This document shows positions 22,881 through 33,700 of a DNA stretch of 64,000 nt, piece after piece. Positions within the stretch are counted from its first letter, which is position 1, and each line of letters begins with the position of its first letter. The stretch is taken from NCBI RefSeq assembly GCF_042477335.2, contig NC_091247.1:3308501-3372500 (forward strand). The letters are read 5' to 3'. Both the position numbers and the translations under genes were made by a program. Source of the stretch: Ovis canadensis (taxonomy: Eukaryota > Chordata > Mammalia > Artiodactyla > Bovidae). The notes under the pieces are model-generated. The model saw only the letters and a program-made list of their open reading frames with translations. It made no database searches and was not told the origin of the DNA.

Positions 22881-23179
22881 CGCCTGCACACACAAGTCTG
22901 TGGTGACCTCCAGGGGCTCAGCTGGCTGTCATGACACACCGGCCAGAGTCCATCTGGAGGAGAGGGGTGTCCTCTCCGGGTTCACGGGATTAAAGGAGGA
23001 GTCACATCAGGGATGAGAGATGCCACCCAGATAGGCTGGGATTCCGTAACCAAGGACCAGCAAGGGAGTGAGACCAGTGCCAATCAACAGTGACGTCTGC
23101 AGGGATTCTGGAGGAGATGGGCCAGTACGCGTGCCACGTATTAGCCATGGGTGGTGTGGGTGGTGGGTTCACCCAGGTT

Positions 23180-23300
23180 TGGGAGTCAGGCCTGACTTGG
23201 ACAAAAAACTCTCTTTCCTCATCTGTAAAAGTGGAGGCAAGACGACTTCCCTTGAAGGCGGTGATGAAGATTTGAAATGACATATATTCGCTCAAACCAC
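23180..23300 (+). repeat. MIR-like fragment
   Basis: CTCTCTTTCCTCATCTGTAAAAG followed by GTGATGAAGATTTGAAATGA, the MIR 3' half. Confidence 0.6.
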
Positions 23301-23721
23301 TGGGGGATGTGACCAACCTCCCTACCCTGATGCTGTAAAACAGCATCTCTTTCGTTGCGCTCACAGGGCCCAGACAGGGCTTCCCTCCTCTGCACCACCT
23401 GGGGGCTCAGCCGGGCAGTCTCAAGTGGATGAGTGACCCAAAGGGCTGCGGTCAAAATCCCCCAGAGAGTCACCCACTCACGAGTCTGATGCCTGCGCGG
23501 GGATGCCCCAAGTCTGGGCTCGGCCGAGCCGCCCATCATGGGCTGGTCCGGGGACCCACGTGGACCTGCGTCTCAGGGCGCCATGACTGGGGCTTCCAAG
23601 AGCATTTCCGAGGCTGAGGACGAGGCTGCACGGCCCTGGACTCACACAGTGTCACTTGACCTCAGGATCTATTCACTAAGGCAGCCCAGAGCCAAGGGGA
23701 GGGAATTCATCTACTCCGACT

Positions 23722-24322
23722 CTTTTTTTTTTTTGGTGGTGGTGGTTTTTAGTTTTACTCCCTTGCGCACAAAATCATTTTCATACATTCTTTTCTTTTA
23801 ATATTCTTTTTTAAAATACTCTCTTCCATGATGATTCATCATCGGATACTGACTACAGTTCTCCGTCCTGTACAGGAGGACCTTGCTGTCTAGCCACTCT
23901 CTATTGGAGCGTCCATCTGCTGGCCCCAAGCCCCGCTCCGGCCGTCTCCCAACACCCTCCCCCTTGGCAACCGCCAGCCTGTTCCCTGTGCTGCTGAGTC
24001 CGCTCCTGTTTCACAGACAGGTTCGCTTGTGCCGTATTTCAGCGTCCACATCTTCTGGTACTTGTCTTTCTCTGTCTGACCTTCAGTGTGATCATCTCTA
24101 GGTCCATCCACGTTGCTGCAAAGGGCATGTCGTTCTTTTTTGTGGCCGAGTATATATACACCACGTTTTCCGTATCCATTCCTCTGTCGATGGGCGTTTA
24201 GTTGTTTCCATGTCTCAGCTACTGTGAGTAGGGCTGCTATGAACACTGGCATGCAGGTATCTTTTTGAATTAAGAGTTTTCTCTGCCCATATGCCCAGGA
24301 GTGGCATTGCTGGGTCACATGT
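23722..24322 (-). mobile_element. L1 3' end, reverse orientation
   Basis: Starts with the poly(T) of the tail at 23722-23734 and contains TCTAGGTCCATCCACGTTGC, GGCCGAGTATATATACACC, CGATGGGCGTTTAGTTG, GCTGCTATGAACACTGGC, GAGTGGCATTGCTGGGTCAC. Relatively complete and less decayed than the other L1 pieces. Confidence 0.88.
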
Positions 24323-26519
24323 AAGTCCGTCTCTTGATGGCGAGGTGACTGTAGGACCGCTCACAAGGACTAAGCAATCGCTGAAGGCTAACACGCCTGA
24401 CTACGCTGTTGAGACCCTCGTGAGGATTAAACCCACCGTCACAGGGTGGGAGGTCACACCAGCCCTGCCTGAGGACTGGACAGTTGGAACATGACTGCAG
24501 AGAGGTCAGTCCCTCCCCACACCCAAACCTGCAGGGCAGCCTGATGTCAGGAGTCACTCAGCCTCTACTGTCCTGGGTGGCAAAGAGTCATTCCATGTCT
24601 GGCCCCTGAAGTGACCGGATCCTTGCTCCCCAGCAAGCACAGGGACAGTGGAGGGTGGGGGTGGCTAAGACCGTTCCAACCTGACGGTCTGCCCGTTTAC
24701 CATTCTCTGTGAGCCGTGTAATAAATGCTTGTTTAAAGCAGGGGCGAACTAGGTTTTTGCAAAGGCAGAGAGTAGAGGGTTTGCGGGCTAATGGGCCTCT
24801 GCAGCAGAGGCTACTCAGCTCCACAGACAACTGGGACCCGTGGTGCCCTGGTTTACGGCTCAAAGCACCGATGGACTCAGGCCCTTCTTGGACCCTTCAC
24901 TCGTCTCAGGCTTGGCTCTGGGACACCTCGTGCACTGTTCCAGCAGGTGGCGCCCAGCCACCGCCCACATCACAGATGTCCTCCTGACGTGGGGGCGGGG
25001 GAGCAGGGAGAGAGGGGTGCCTGCGAGGAAGGCAACATGAGGGAGCCCCCGCTGGACAGCCCCCCCCACCCCTGCCAGGGGCAGCCTGCAAAAAATCGCA
25101 GCACACGCCTGGGGTCTCCCCCTGCCCTGCCACTGAGCTGGCCCCGAGGACACAGCCTCATCTTCGTCCTTGTGGCTCTGGAACTGGCGGTGGTCAGGCT
25201 GCAGATACGGTGGCTTCCAGCCTGTCTACTGAATGAAACAACAGAACATAGCAGAGCATGTGGTCAGGAGAAGTGCAGTCTGTGAAGCTTCTGGAGTTGT
25301 TTAATCGTGTGCATGTATGGACTAGATCACGGTGTAGACAGACATCTATCTTACCGTGCAGCCTGTGGTAAGGAAACTGAGCCAGTGGGAGAGGCCGATC
25401 CATCAACCGATCTTTGAGCTTCTGAGGTGGAGAAAGGGTATGGTTGAGATTAGTCAGAACCACTAACTCCCACCAAGGCGGGGGCGGCCAGGGAAGGGAT
25501 GGCACACAGTTGGAGGCAGTCTCCTGGAGGTGGGCATAGTGACTGGGGTTTTAAAGGGTGACTAGGAGCTCACTGGGTGGAGGAGAGGCAGAGGGACAGA
25601 AAAAGCTAGTACGAAGGGATAGGGACGGGAGCAATGGGGCCTCCTCACAGGGCTGAGGAGGGGGCCTGGGTAGGGCGTCTTCAAGGGACAGGGCTGGACC
25701 CAGATCTGGGGAAGAAAACCAGCACCCTCGGTTAGGGTACAAAGCAGGGATCAGCTGCAGAGGCCCAGCCACAGAGAAGATGCAGTTTAAGAATCCCTTC
25801 TTACAATACCCTTCTTCTCTCCCATCCTCTCCTGTGGCCCCCTGACCTGATCTGGGCCCCTTCCTCCTCTCTCCACCATGACGCGGTCAGACTCTCCTCA
25901 CCAGCAGAGCGGCAGCTACAGGGATAGAACCACCATGTGTGTCCCCAAGCACCGTGCTCCACCCCTAGGACAGGGCCGGGCGAGGGCTGGTTGGGGTCAG
26001 GACGTGCACGCCTGGCGCTGGCAGGTAGGGGCTCCAGCCCTGGGGCGTCTGCCAAGGGGAGGTGAACACCCAACTGTCTTCTGTAAAGGATGCCCGAGGA
26101 ACTAGCCTCTACTAGAGCAACCGATGGGAAAAACAACGACCAAGTCCAGGACCCCAGGCACTGGGGGTGCAACGAGCTTCTTCCACGTGTGGAGACAGAT
26201 TCTCCATACCCGACAGAACTCAGGTAGGTGGAACTTGCCAATTACATCCAAGGAGCGTTAAGTTTCCCCTATCCTGACCTCGACCGGATTAAAATACTTA
26301 AACACGTCTACACCGACATTCTCTCTCCCAGGGCTCTGTGGTTCCCTACATGGGATCTTGACATCTGCGGGTGGTGTCAACCAGTCCGTCCTGACTCCCT
26401 ACATTTGGGGACCTTGGGTGGTGTCCCCAATCCGCTCCAGACTCGCCGGACGGCAGACACGCAGGGCCGGGGCCAACACCAGCAGCACCACGACTCAGGC
26501 GTCTTTACAGACCGCAGGG
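24323..26519. other. Unique DNA upstream of the TMEM250 island
   Basis: No gene. Holds a strong CTCF-like motif at 24940-24956. Confidence 0.45.
24940..24956 (+). promoter_or_regulatory. Strong CTCF-like motif, forward
   Basis: CCAGCAGGTGGCGCCCA matches the CTCF core (CCASYAGRKGGC plus GCC) without mismatch. It lies about 1.6 kb before the TMEM250 CpG island. Occupancy is not shown by sequence. Confidence 0.6.
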
Positions 26520-26879
26520 CCATCACTGAGCCAAGCGCACGCGCCTGCGTACTGCCCACAGCCTGGGGCACAGAGGCGCATGCGCAGAGGAGCTGCCTGG
26601 AGGCGGTGGGGACGCCGTTGGGCAGATCCTCTATCTGCGCCTGCGCAGGACGGGCCGAGGCGCCGACCGGGTACCTGGGGCGGTGTTGTCCGGGGGTACG
26701 TCACGGGCCGCGCGCCGGGCGCGTACGCACGCACGCACGCACTTACGCTCGGAGGGCAAGCGCCGAGTTCCGGGCGCTCCGGGTCTACGCCGAAAAGGGG
26801 GAAGGGAGGCGCTGTCCGTTTCGGCGCGGGCGGAGGGTGGGTGGGGGGGTGTGTGTGTGAGGAAAGTCCTACGGTGGCC

Positions 26880-27085
26880 GCAGAGGGACGGCGCTACGGC
26901 TCCCACGCTGGGCCAAACGCCGCCGGCCGCCGGGCGCGGGAGACCCTGTCCCTTCGGGGCGGCCCCGGGCCGGGACGCTTGAGGGTCCGGGCTGCGCCGT
27001 CGGCACCATGCGGCCGCCCTGCTCCTGGAGTCCCGAGGGACAGGGGGCCGCGCGGCTCGGGACGCCGGCGCGGAGAGGGCAGCCG
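26880..27085 (+). other. TMEM250: Inferred TMEM250 exon 1 (5' UTR), 5' end approximate
   Basis: A good splice donor (GCCG|GTGAGC, GT at 27086-27087) lies inside the CpG island, on the coding strand of TMEM250 and 1.39 kb before the acceptor of the coding exon. The left boundary is a guess. An ATG at 27008 in this exon opens a short upstream frame. Splicing is inferred from signals only. Confidence 0.5.
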
Positions 27086-27110
27086 GTGAGCAGGCGGGGG
27101 TGCCCGGGCA

Positions 27111-27147
27111 GGGCGGGGCGGGGCGGGGCGGGGCGGGGCGGGGGCGG
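27111..27147 (+). repeat. GGGCG tandem tract (about 7 units)
   Basis: Perfect run of GGGCG units 25 bases after the inferred exon 1 donor of TMEM250. Each unit is an Sp1/KLF GC box, and the G-rich coding strand favours R-loops or G-quadruplexes. Probably length-variable between individuals. Confidence 0.85.
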
Positions 27148-27854
27148 CTCCCAGGGGCGCCACGGGTTGGCCCTGCTTCTGGGGGTCGAGGGCCTAGCAC
27201 TGAGCCGGCGGGGGTTGGGGGAGCGCGTGGGTGTCGCCCCGGCCCCCCACCTGGAAGCCCGTGGCGCAGACCCTTTGCCCGCGGCGAGGTGGGCAACGGG
27301 AGGATGGCTAGCAGCCCACCCCTGGCTGCGACCCCGCAGGAGCACCAATGTCTAAGTGCCATCAGATGCTGTCAGACCTGGTTCTGGCCGCAGCCTGCGG
27401 GCAGGGCTGGGCCTATGAGCAGGGAAGGGTGGACGCGGCCGGCCTCCCCTTTCCTCTCGCTCTGGCCACAGCAGCACGTGGGCGGCCAGAGTGAGAGCTA
27501 GCAAGCACCAGCCCCTCTGCAGGCCCCCAGGCTGCACGCCACGTGACGGGAGGCTGATGCCCTAGGCAGCGCCTCTCCTGGGCCTGTCGTCAACTTTGCC
27601 GCTCCGATTTTACGCATCCTGTACTTCCAGTTCTGTTTTCCATCCACGACCCAGGCACAGCTATAAACGGCAGTTGCTAGGCAAAGCCAGAGGGCCACTT
27701 GGTATTTTCTCCTCTCCGGTGGTCCAGTCCCATGACCTGCGATGACACCACTGGGCAGCCCTGGGCTCCCATCTCCTCCTCTGCCAGGCATGGGCAGCCT
27801 TTGCCCAGTAATGCTTGCTTCCTTCAGCACCCCTGGAAGCCCAGTGCTGCTGGC

Positions 27855-27965
27855 ATCCCCATGGTGCAGAGCAGGAATAGTCTCTCAGAGGGTGAGGTGA
27901 CCTGCCTAAGGTTACCCTCCTGGTGAAGGACAGCACCGGGGTTCAGGCGCCGTCGGGGGAGCCCA
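27855..27965 (-). repeat. MIR-like fragment in TMEM250 intron 1
   Basis: Complement of MIR: GAGGTGACCTGCCTAAGGTTACCC ... GCACCGGGGTTCAGGC. Confidence 0.5.
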
Positions 27966-28253
27966 GAACCCTGCGCCAGCTGCCTGATCCCCAGCACTTG
28001 GCCTGTCAAGTTGCTAAAGAGAGTGACCCAGTCAGCTCAGTGGGCACTCTCTCCCTCTTCCTGTCCTGTGCTGGTTGCCACCCAGGGGCTTATTCTCCCT
28101 GGATAAAGCAGCCACAGAAGTGAAGGCAGCCTTGGGCATCCCAGTTAAAAGCCGGGCTGAGTCCACTGCAGGGGACTCTCCAAGCCTCTGGGGAGGGGGA
28201 GATTAGCCGGGGTTTCTCTTGGCCCTTTCTGTCCTTTTAGCATTGACTGCACT

Positions 28254-28273
28254 GGGGGGTGGGGGGTGGGGGG
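28254..28273 (+). repeat. G-quadruplex-type motif in TMEM250 intron 1
   Basis: Three runs of six G separated by single T bases, on the transcribed-sense strand about 200 bases before the acceptor of the coding exon. Long enough G runs to fold as a quadruplex in DNA or pre-mRNA. Confidence 0.7.
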
Positions 28274-28530
28274 TCTGCGCCCTCTGTCCTGACCCTTCTT
28301 CCTGGTGTCACTGATGGAATTTTGCTTCCCACGTGATTGTGGGTCCCTTCGGAGTGTCCTCAGCCTTTTGAAAACGATAACTCAGTGGCTCTCCAGTCTC
28401 CGTCTCCTGGCAGCCCTAGGCTGGTGGTGTCCTGGCTGACCCGGCTCCCCTTCGTGTCCCTCTCCCTGCAGGCCCCAGCCTCCCCCGGTGCTCAGCCTCG
28501 GCCGCCCAGGCCCAGGCTCCCACGACGCCT

Positions 28531-28956
28531 ATGCTGACCGCCGCCGGGACTCTGCCACCGCCGCGAGCTAGCGCCGCCGCCGCCCGGACCCGATGCCGGT
28601 CATGCCCATCCCCCGGCGGGTGCGCTCCTTCCACGGCCCGCACACCACCTGCTTGCACGCCGCCTGCGGCCCCGCCCGCGCCTCCCGCCCGGCCCGCACC
28701 AAGTACAACAACTTCGACGTGTACGTCCGGGCGCGCTGGCTCTACGGCTTCATCCGCTTCCTGCTGTACTTCAGCTGCAGCCTCTTCACGGCCGCGCTGT
28801 GGGGCGCGCTGGCCGCCCTCTTCTGCCTGCAGTATCTGGGCGTCCGTGTCCTGCTGCGCTTCCAGCTCAAGCTGTCGGCGCTGCTGCTGCTGCTGGGCCG
28901 CCGGCGCGTGGACTTCCGCCTCCTCAACGAGCTGCTGGTCTACGGTATCCACGTGA
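28531..28956 (+). other. Alternative overlapping frame across the TMEM250 CDS (unproven)
   Basis: An open frame of 141 codons starts at an ATG that overlaps the stop of the upstream ORF (ATGCTGA) and runs through most of the TMEM250 CDS in another frame. The product would be Ala/Ser/Cys/Arg/Pro-rich without recognisable domain. The start context is weak. High GC content keeps other frames open, so chance is the default explanation. Confidence 0.12.
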
Positions 28957-29012
28957 CCATGCTGCTGGTCGGGGGCCTGGGCTGGTGCTTCATGGTCTTC
29001 GTGGACATGTGA
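28593..29012 (+). CDS. TMEM250: Transmembrane protein 250, complete single-exon CDS
   Basis: Intact 139-codon frame recognised as TMEM250 (C9orf69) from its highly conserved sequence, starting MPVMPIPRRVRSFHGPH and ending WCFMVFVDM; the length equals the human protein. A basic, Cys/His-containing N-terminal part (about residues 1-50) is followed by a long hydrophobic stretch (about 53-88), a basic hinge with Leu runs and GRRRVDF (about 90-108), and a second hydrophobic segment (about 113-136) ending in a very short tail, so two membrane passes are expected. No enzyme motif is seen and the cellular role is poorly known; the human protein has been described as a partner of a herpesvirus capsid protein (UL25). 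The start at 28593 has a weak Kozak context (C at -3); Met4 at 28602 has G at -3 and could be used too. No frameshift or early stop. The whole CDS lies in one exon after an inferred 5' non-coding exon. Confidence 0.97.
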   Translation: MPVMPIPRRVRSFHGPHTTCLHAACGPARASRPARTKYNNFDVYVRARWLYGFIRFLLYFSCSLFTAALWGALAALFCLQYLGVRVLLRFQLKLSALLLLLGRRRVDFRLLNELLVYGIHVTMLLVGGLGWCFMVFVDM

Positions 29013-30738
29013 GGGTGCTGCGGGCTCCTCTGGGGGCGGCTGATGGCGACCTGGCTGTAGCTGCGCCTGCGAGGGGTGCTCTTCTTGCCGGGATCGGTCA
29101 GGGCCCCTTCTGCCCCATCCCAGAGGAGCTACCTCCGGACTGGAAAGAGCGGAGACTTTTCTGTGAAGGGGACGCTGGCGCCCTCGCTCCTGCTGGTCTT
29201 TGCTTCAGCCCTTCTCTGTGTGCTTTCGGTGCAACATCCCCCGGGCCACCTGCTTGTGGTTCCACCTGCACTTCCCCAGCAATTACAGAGGGGACCCATC
29301 GGTCCAGTCTGTACTTGGAGAGCCCGCGTCCCTGTCCCTCTCCAGGACACCAGCATCATCAGTGTTGGTGTGAGAGGCCCCTGGGAAGGGTGTGGTATGC
29401 TGGTGCAGACCTGGAGGGGGCTTCTCCCAGCTGCCCTGTCCCCTCCTGTGCACCCCCAGCCCCTGCGCCAGCCTTAGGGAAGCGTCAGGCTCCACCAGCT
29501 GACGCCCCGCACTGCCACCAAGCTCTTCACTCCACCCTGGGCCACCAAGTGCTGGCTCAACCCACAGACTGTCCTCCATATGTTACCCTGTGAGGTGTCC
29601 TGAGTTCCAGACCGGGCTTCCGTGTCACCTGGGTTCACTTGGCAGGTTGCTAGATCAGGAGGGGGCGTGCTGGTTCCAGGGCACGCCTGTCTTCCTCCTG
29701 GGCAGGTCTGCTGAGAATGTTGGCCAGATGACATCTCTTCAAGTGTGACTTTCTGAGGCGGGCACCTCAGTGTATTTCTGGCTTTGGGGGCTTTGGGGGT
29801 GGGGGTGGGGGTTTCAGCCTCTTCCCTGGAGAGAGCGTCCAGGATTGAGGCGTGTGTGTCGCGAGCAGGTGTCAGGTGGCCCGAGTGCTGCGTGTAAGAA
29901 ACACCTCTTGCAGTCATGGGCACACCAGGCTGGGCCGCCAGGTGAGGGACTCGGTGGCCCTTGCTCCTGCCTCGGCAGCTGTTAGAGCAGCTGGGAGTGC
30001 AGAGCAAGAGTGAATGTGGGCCAGGAAGGAACCAGTGGGCCAGGGCGGTTCCGATTGCAGAGAGAACATACCAAAGGGCTCAAGCCTTGCCCCTCCCCTC
30101 CCCCGCCTCCATCAGATGAGGTCAGGGTGGCCTTGGGCCTCGTAGGCAGGCGAGGGGCACTCTGATTCAGCTGGGACAACAGCCAGAGGCAGGACTTAGG
30201 GCTTCAGACGGGCGACTTGCAGGCTCAAGCTGCTCCACCCCAAGTTGTCCCACAGCCCCAGGCACGGGCAGTGGCCCCTTCAGCCCGGTCTGTCCAGGCT
30301 GCCTAGTGGCCAGGGGGGCTGTCAGGGCAGTTGTGTGCCGCTGGAAGAAAAACCCAAATCAGGTAAAGAAAGCAAAAAATAACTTGGCTGCAAGCCATGC
30401 TTTTTTATCTGTAGCCAGCTTCTGTCAGGCGATTGTCCACTCAAGGTCAGCGGTGGGCTCTTTGGAGGGAGTGGGGAGCGAGTCTGTCCGAATTACCTGG
30501 ACGGCAGGCGAGGACCCGATCAGCGTGGACCCCGCTTCTCAGCGCTGCAGAGAATCTTTTGCACTAAGTCATGCTGTTTCCTGAAAGCTTTGTTTTGTGT
30601 CAGTTGACTCCTGTTACTCTGAGGCCCCCCCTCCCCAGGTGGGCGAGTGCCCGTGGGGCTGGGGGGGTCACAGTGGTGCGGACACGCTGCTTGGTGTCCT
30701 CAGTGCCTGTGAAATTCTTTATGAAATGAGCCACCTGC

Positions 30739-30744
30739 ATTAAA
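30739..30744 (+). terminator. TMEM250: Polyadenylation signal ATTAAA, likely TMEM250 3' end
   Basis: ATTAAA followed within 10-30 bases by a T-rich stretch and then GTTGATGG/TGACTGTTT GU-rich sequence. First convincing signal after the CDS on this strand; it gives a terminal exon of about 2.3 kb. Cleavage would fall near 30760. Confidence 0.6.
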
Positions 30745-30765
30745 CTTATTTTTTTAACATGTTGA

Positions 30766-33700
30766 TGGCGTGACTGTTTAAGGCTCAAAAGGTTTATACC
30801 TTTTTGTAGAGGATATAACAAGCCAGAAACACCACAGATGCCGTTTTTTTTCGTAAGTACAGTGGGAAGCTTTTAAAAGCGGCCATTACCAAGCTGGAGA
30901 AGGAGTCACTGCTGGGCCGTGGTGGGCCCTCTGTGCCCGGAGGCCAGGGGTTCCACTGCTGGCACTTGTCCTTGGGGTTTGGCAGGGGTGGCCACGAGAC
31001 TTGGTCAGTACTGGGCGAGGAGAGCCGGTGAGGCTGAATTCACGAACCAAGTGCATACAGTCCTTATAAGACAGGATGTGCCCTCTCAGGCCGGAATGGC
31101 CGTGTGCATGCAGGGTGCACCCAGTTTCAGAGAAGACACCTGCAGGAGAAATGCTGGCGGAAAACCCAAGGTACCGTTCTTGTTTAGCCAAAAAACAATT
31201 GGAAAAATGAAACGCACGTTCTTATCTATTGGGTGAAGGCTTCCCTGACTCCCGTGATGAGGAGGGTCATGTCCTCTCCTGCAGCTGAGGTGGCCGGAAA
31301 GCGCCCCGGAAGGGGAGCTGCAGGTCTGCAACAGGGCGGCCTCGCTGCTGACCCTGGAATTGTGTGGGGCTTGATGTATCAGTGGAAACCAACCCGAGTC
31401 CTATAGGGGTTTAACTGCTTCTGATGGCAGAGTCGGTAGACTCTTCACAGAAGCCTTGGCCCTCAAAACCTAACAGAGGACCCTCGGGAGGTGCGGTTTG
31501 TTGGATACAGCCTGGCTGAGGCTCGGGTGGGGCGATGCTCTCCGGCCAGGAGGGAGAACCCTCTTGGGCATGCCAGCTTCACGGGGAGCCAGTGCCAGTG
31601 GGCAGCACCGTCCCAGGTTCGTCCTCACCACACCCGAGCCTTGGGGAGGCCCACCTTCCGTGGCTTCCACAGGCCGCCGGGCCTGGCCTCCCTCCCTGCT
31701 TTCTGGGCAAGTTGGCGTGTTGGTGGTGGAGACGGTGGGCCTTGATTGTGGGAATCAGGGAGGCCTGAGGGGAGCAGGCAGGCACAGTGACCATGAAGAA
31801 GGAAGCTGGCCAGGGGAGGGGAGGAGCAGTGCCCGAGGGCGAGCTGGGGAGGGGCGGGGGCTGGGGGCGAGGCCTCCCAGGCAGCGGTCGGCGCCCAAGC
31901 GTGGGAGACTCCGGACACTGGGGGCCTGTGGCCTGCGAAGAGAGGGCAGTCAGATTCCGGGGCGGTGATCCCTGGGCAGGGAGGGCAGCAGGTCAAGGCT
32001 GGGGCAGAAGCCGGGGGAGGCGCTCCCCTGGAACACAGAGCAGGGCCTGAGGGCTGGGTGGTGGCCTCCCTGGCCAGGTGCTGGGGCTCCCTTGGCTGGC
32101 CACCCACGGAGCCCTCCCTCCGGGGAGTACCCCGGCCTGCAGGGTGGGAGGGGCTGCCCATGGGAAGTGAGGCAACCAAAGAGAGGGGTCATGTCATGAA
32201 GGGAATTTCTAGAAACCAGAGGTTTATCTGAGGAAGTCAGCCCCCAGGTAAGGGGGCGGACAAGGCGCCCTCAGAGATGCCCTCTTGGCTCCGGAGTCGC
32301 TTCTGGCGGCCCCGGGAGGGAGACCACACTCAGACCCTCGTGTCCTCCCACCGCCCTGACCTCCTGAGCGCACAGCCCATGGGGAGGGACGCAGCCCCCG
32401 CCGGGAGGGTGGCTGGGGCAGGCGGCCGCCCCCCGCCCCGCCGTCCTGCTCTGGAGGAGCGTGCCCCCACTGTGGTGGTGGCGGAGGGAGGGCGGTCTAC
32501 TGGGACGCCCGCGGGTATTGACGTCCGCTGACCTTGAGAGTCCCTGTCCCCTCCGGCGCCTGATTGGCAGAGGGAGGCCTGCTCGGTGCTGACTCAGCGC
32601 TTCCTTCCCGCCGCTCAGGCCGGCGGTCCTCTCCCTTCTCCCTTTTTGGTGTTGTTTGGAAAGGGCCTGTCTTCCGGGAAGGCCCTTCCTCTCATTCCCA
32701 CCCCACCCGCCCCCGCCGCCCCTCCAGGCCTGGCTCCTGCAGGAGCCATTTTCGAGAAAATCCCCAGCCATCTGACAGCTCCCCCAAACCTCACTAGCAT
32801 CCCTGCCCGGGTGGGGACGCAACCACGCGGGGGCAGCTGACTCAGCACCCGTGGGCCTGCCCCTCCCCCAGCCCCGCCGGGCAGCGTGCCCAGGCAGGCT
32901 GGCAGCTGTGTCACATGGGGCCTCCGGCAGGGTTGCTGTGGCTCTCGCTGTGTGGCCCGCACTGCGCCTGAGGGGGTGGCAGACGGATGCCGGGAGGGCC
33001 TGAGCAGGCGGGTTGCCAGGCACCCCTAGTCCAGGCACGTCCACGGCCCAAGGCAGAAGAGGAGGGTGCTCAGGCACCGCCACCACGGCCCCAGAGTCAG
33101 CTCGTCCTCCTAAGCCAAGAAATGGCGAGTGCACTTCCCCGGCCACAGGCAAGCTCACAGGAGTACCAGTTGGGCAGAGCTCTCCCACCCCGGCTGGCCC
33201 AATTGTGGGCACCTGCCACCCTGGCCCTGGTGACCCAGAGCCCTGGGGCAGGCACAAGCTGAAAGGGGCGGGTGCTGCCACCTGTGGGGACTGGCCCCGG
33301 GCCAGAGTGGGGCAGGGCTTAAGCCAGGACCCCCAAGGGCCCGGAGTGCCAGGCGGCCTGGCTAGATGCTAGGGCAGGCAGGTGTTGCTCTGTGGGCCCC
33401 AAAAGTGACGCCAAAGATGCCGGGCCTTCCTCAGTATCCTCAGTACAGAGAGGGCCATGAATGCAGGGCGAGCATCCTGGGAAGAGGGGATGCGAGGCCT
33501 GAAGGGCCATGTGGTCAGAGTGGGAGGGGTCTGGGGCAGCCCCCACCTGTTGCCCTCTCTGGACCCTGTACTTCTGTGCTACCTGCCTGCCTGCAGTTGG
33601 TCGGTGGGTCGATTAGACACCGTCTTCAGACAAAAGCCCTGGAGGCTGATGCAAGTGTCGGCGAGGCCCAGGCCACGTCCCCATCAGCGCGTGTGACCCC

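Larger units (their letters stand above)
26520..27340 (+). promoter_or_regulatory. TMEM250: CpG-island promoter of TMEM250
   Basis: CpG-dense, GC-rich block upstream of the TMEM250 exon, without a clear TATA box. It contains two strong NRF1-type palindromes, GCGCATGCGC at 26576-26585 and TGCGCCTGCGCAGG at 26636-26649, a CGCA tetranucleotide run near 26726-26742, and many GC boxes. This is the usual design of a broadly expressed housekeeping promoter with dispersed start sites. The transcription start is not resolved; it should lie between about 26600 and 27000. Bidirectional activity is possible but no gene is seen to the left. Confidence 0.8.
27148..28471 (+). other. TMEM250: Inferred TMEM250 intron 1
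   Basis: Runs from the donor region after 27085 to the acceptor AG at 28470-28471, which has a pyrimidine-rich tract (CCTCTCCCTGCAG). It starts with a GGGCG tandem tract (27111-27147), holds a MIR-like fragment at about 27855-27965 and a G-quadruplex-type motif at 28254-28273. No coding exon is visible in it. Confidence 0.5.
27008..28537 (+). other. Possible spliced upstream ORF in the TMEM250 5' leader
   Basis: ATG at 27008 (context GGCACCATGC, C at -3 but otherwise fair) reads 26 codons to the inferred donor at 27085. If joined to 28472 it stays in frame for 21 more codons and stops at 28535-28537, 55 bases before the TMEM250 start: a 47-residue Pro/Arg-rich frame. Such a frame would lower or regulate TMEM250 translation. 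It depends entirely on the inferred splice junction; no product is claimed. Confidence 0.3.
28472..30765 (+). other. TMEM250: Inferred TMEM250 terminal exon (5' UTR end, CDS, 3' UTR)
   Basis: The exon begins after the acceptor at 28471, carries 121 bases of 5' UTR, the CDS, and about 1.75 kb of 3' UTR to the ATTAAA signal near 30739. The 3' UTR is free of Bov SINE or BovB insertions, unlike the flanks, which fits an expressed, constrained exon. A non-repeat A-rich block at about 30340-30440 and the last 250 bases look the least GC-rich. Exon limits are inferred from sequence signals, not from transcripts. Confidence 0.55.

Noticed and set aside
1-26500. LHX3 exons
   Set aside because: No LIM or homeodomain coding sequence was recognised in any frame; LHX3 must lie outside the window.
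32271-33281. 336-codon open frame on the - strand
   Set aside because: Low-complexity Gly/Pro/Arg composition, no domain, no splice or promoter context.
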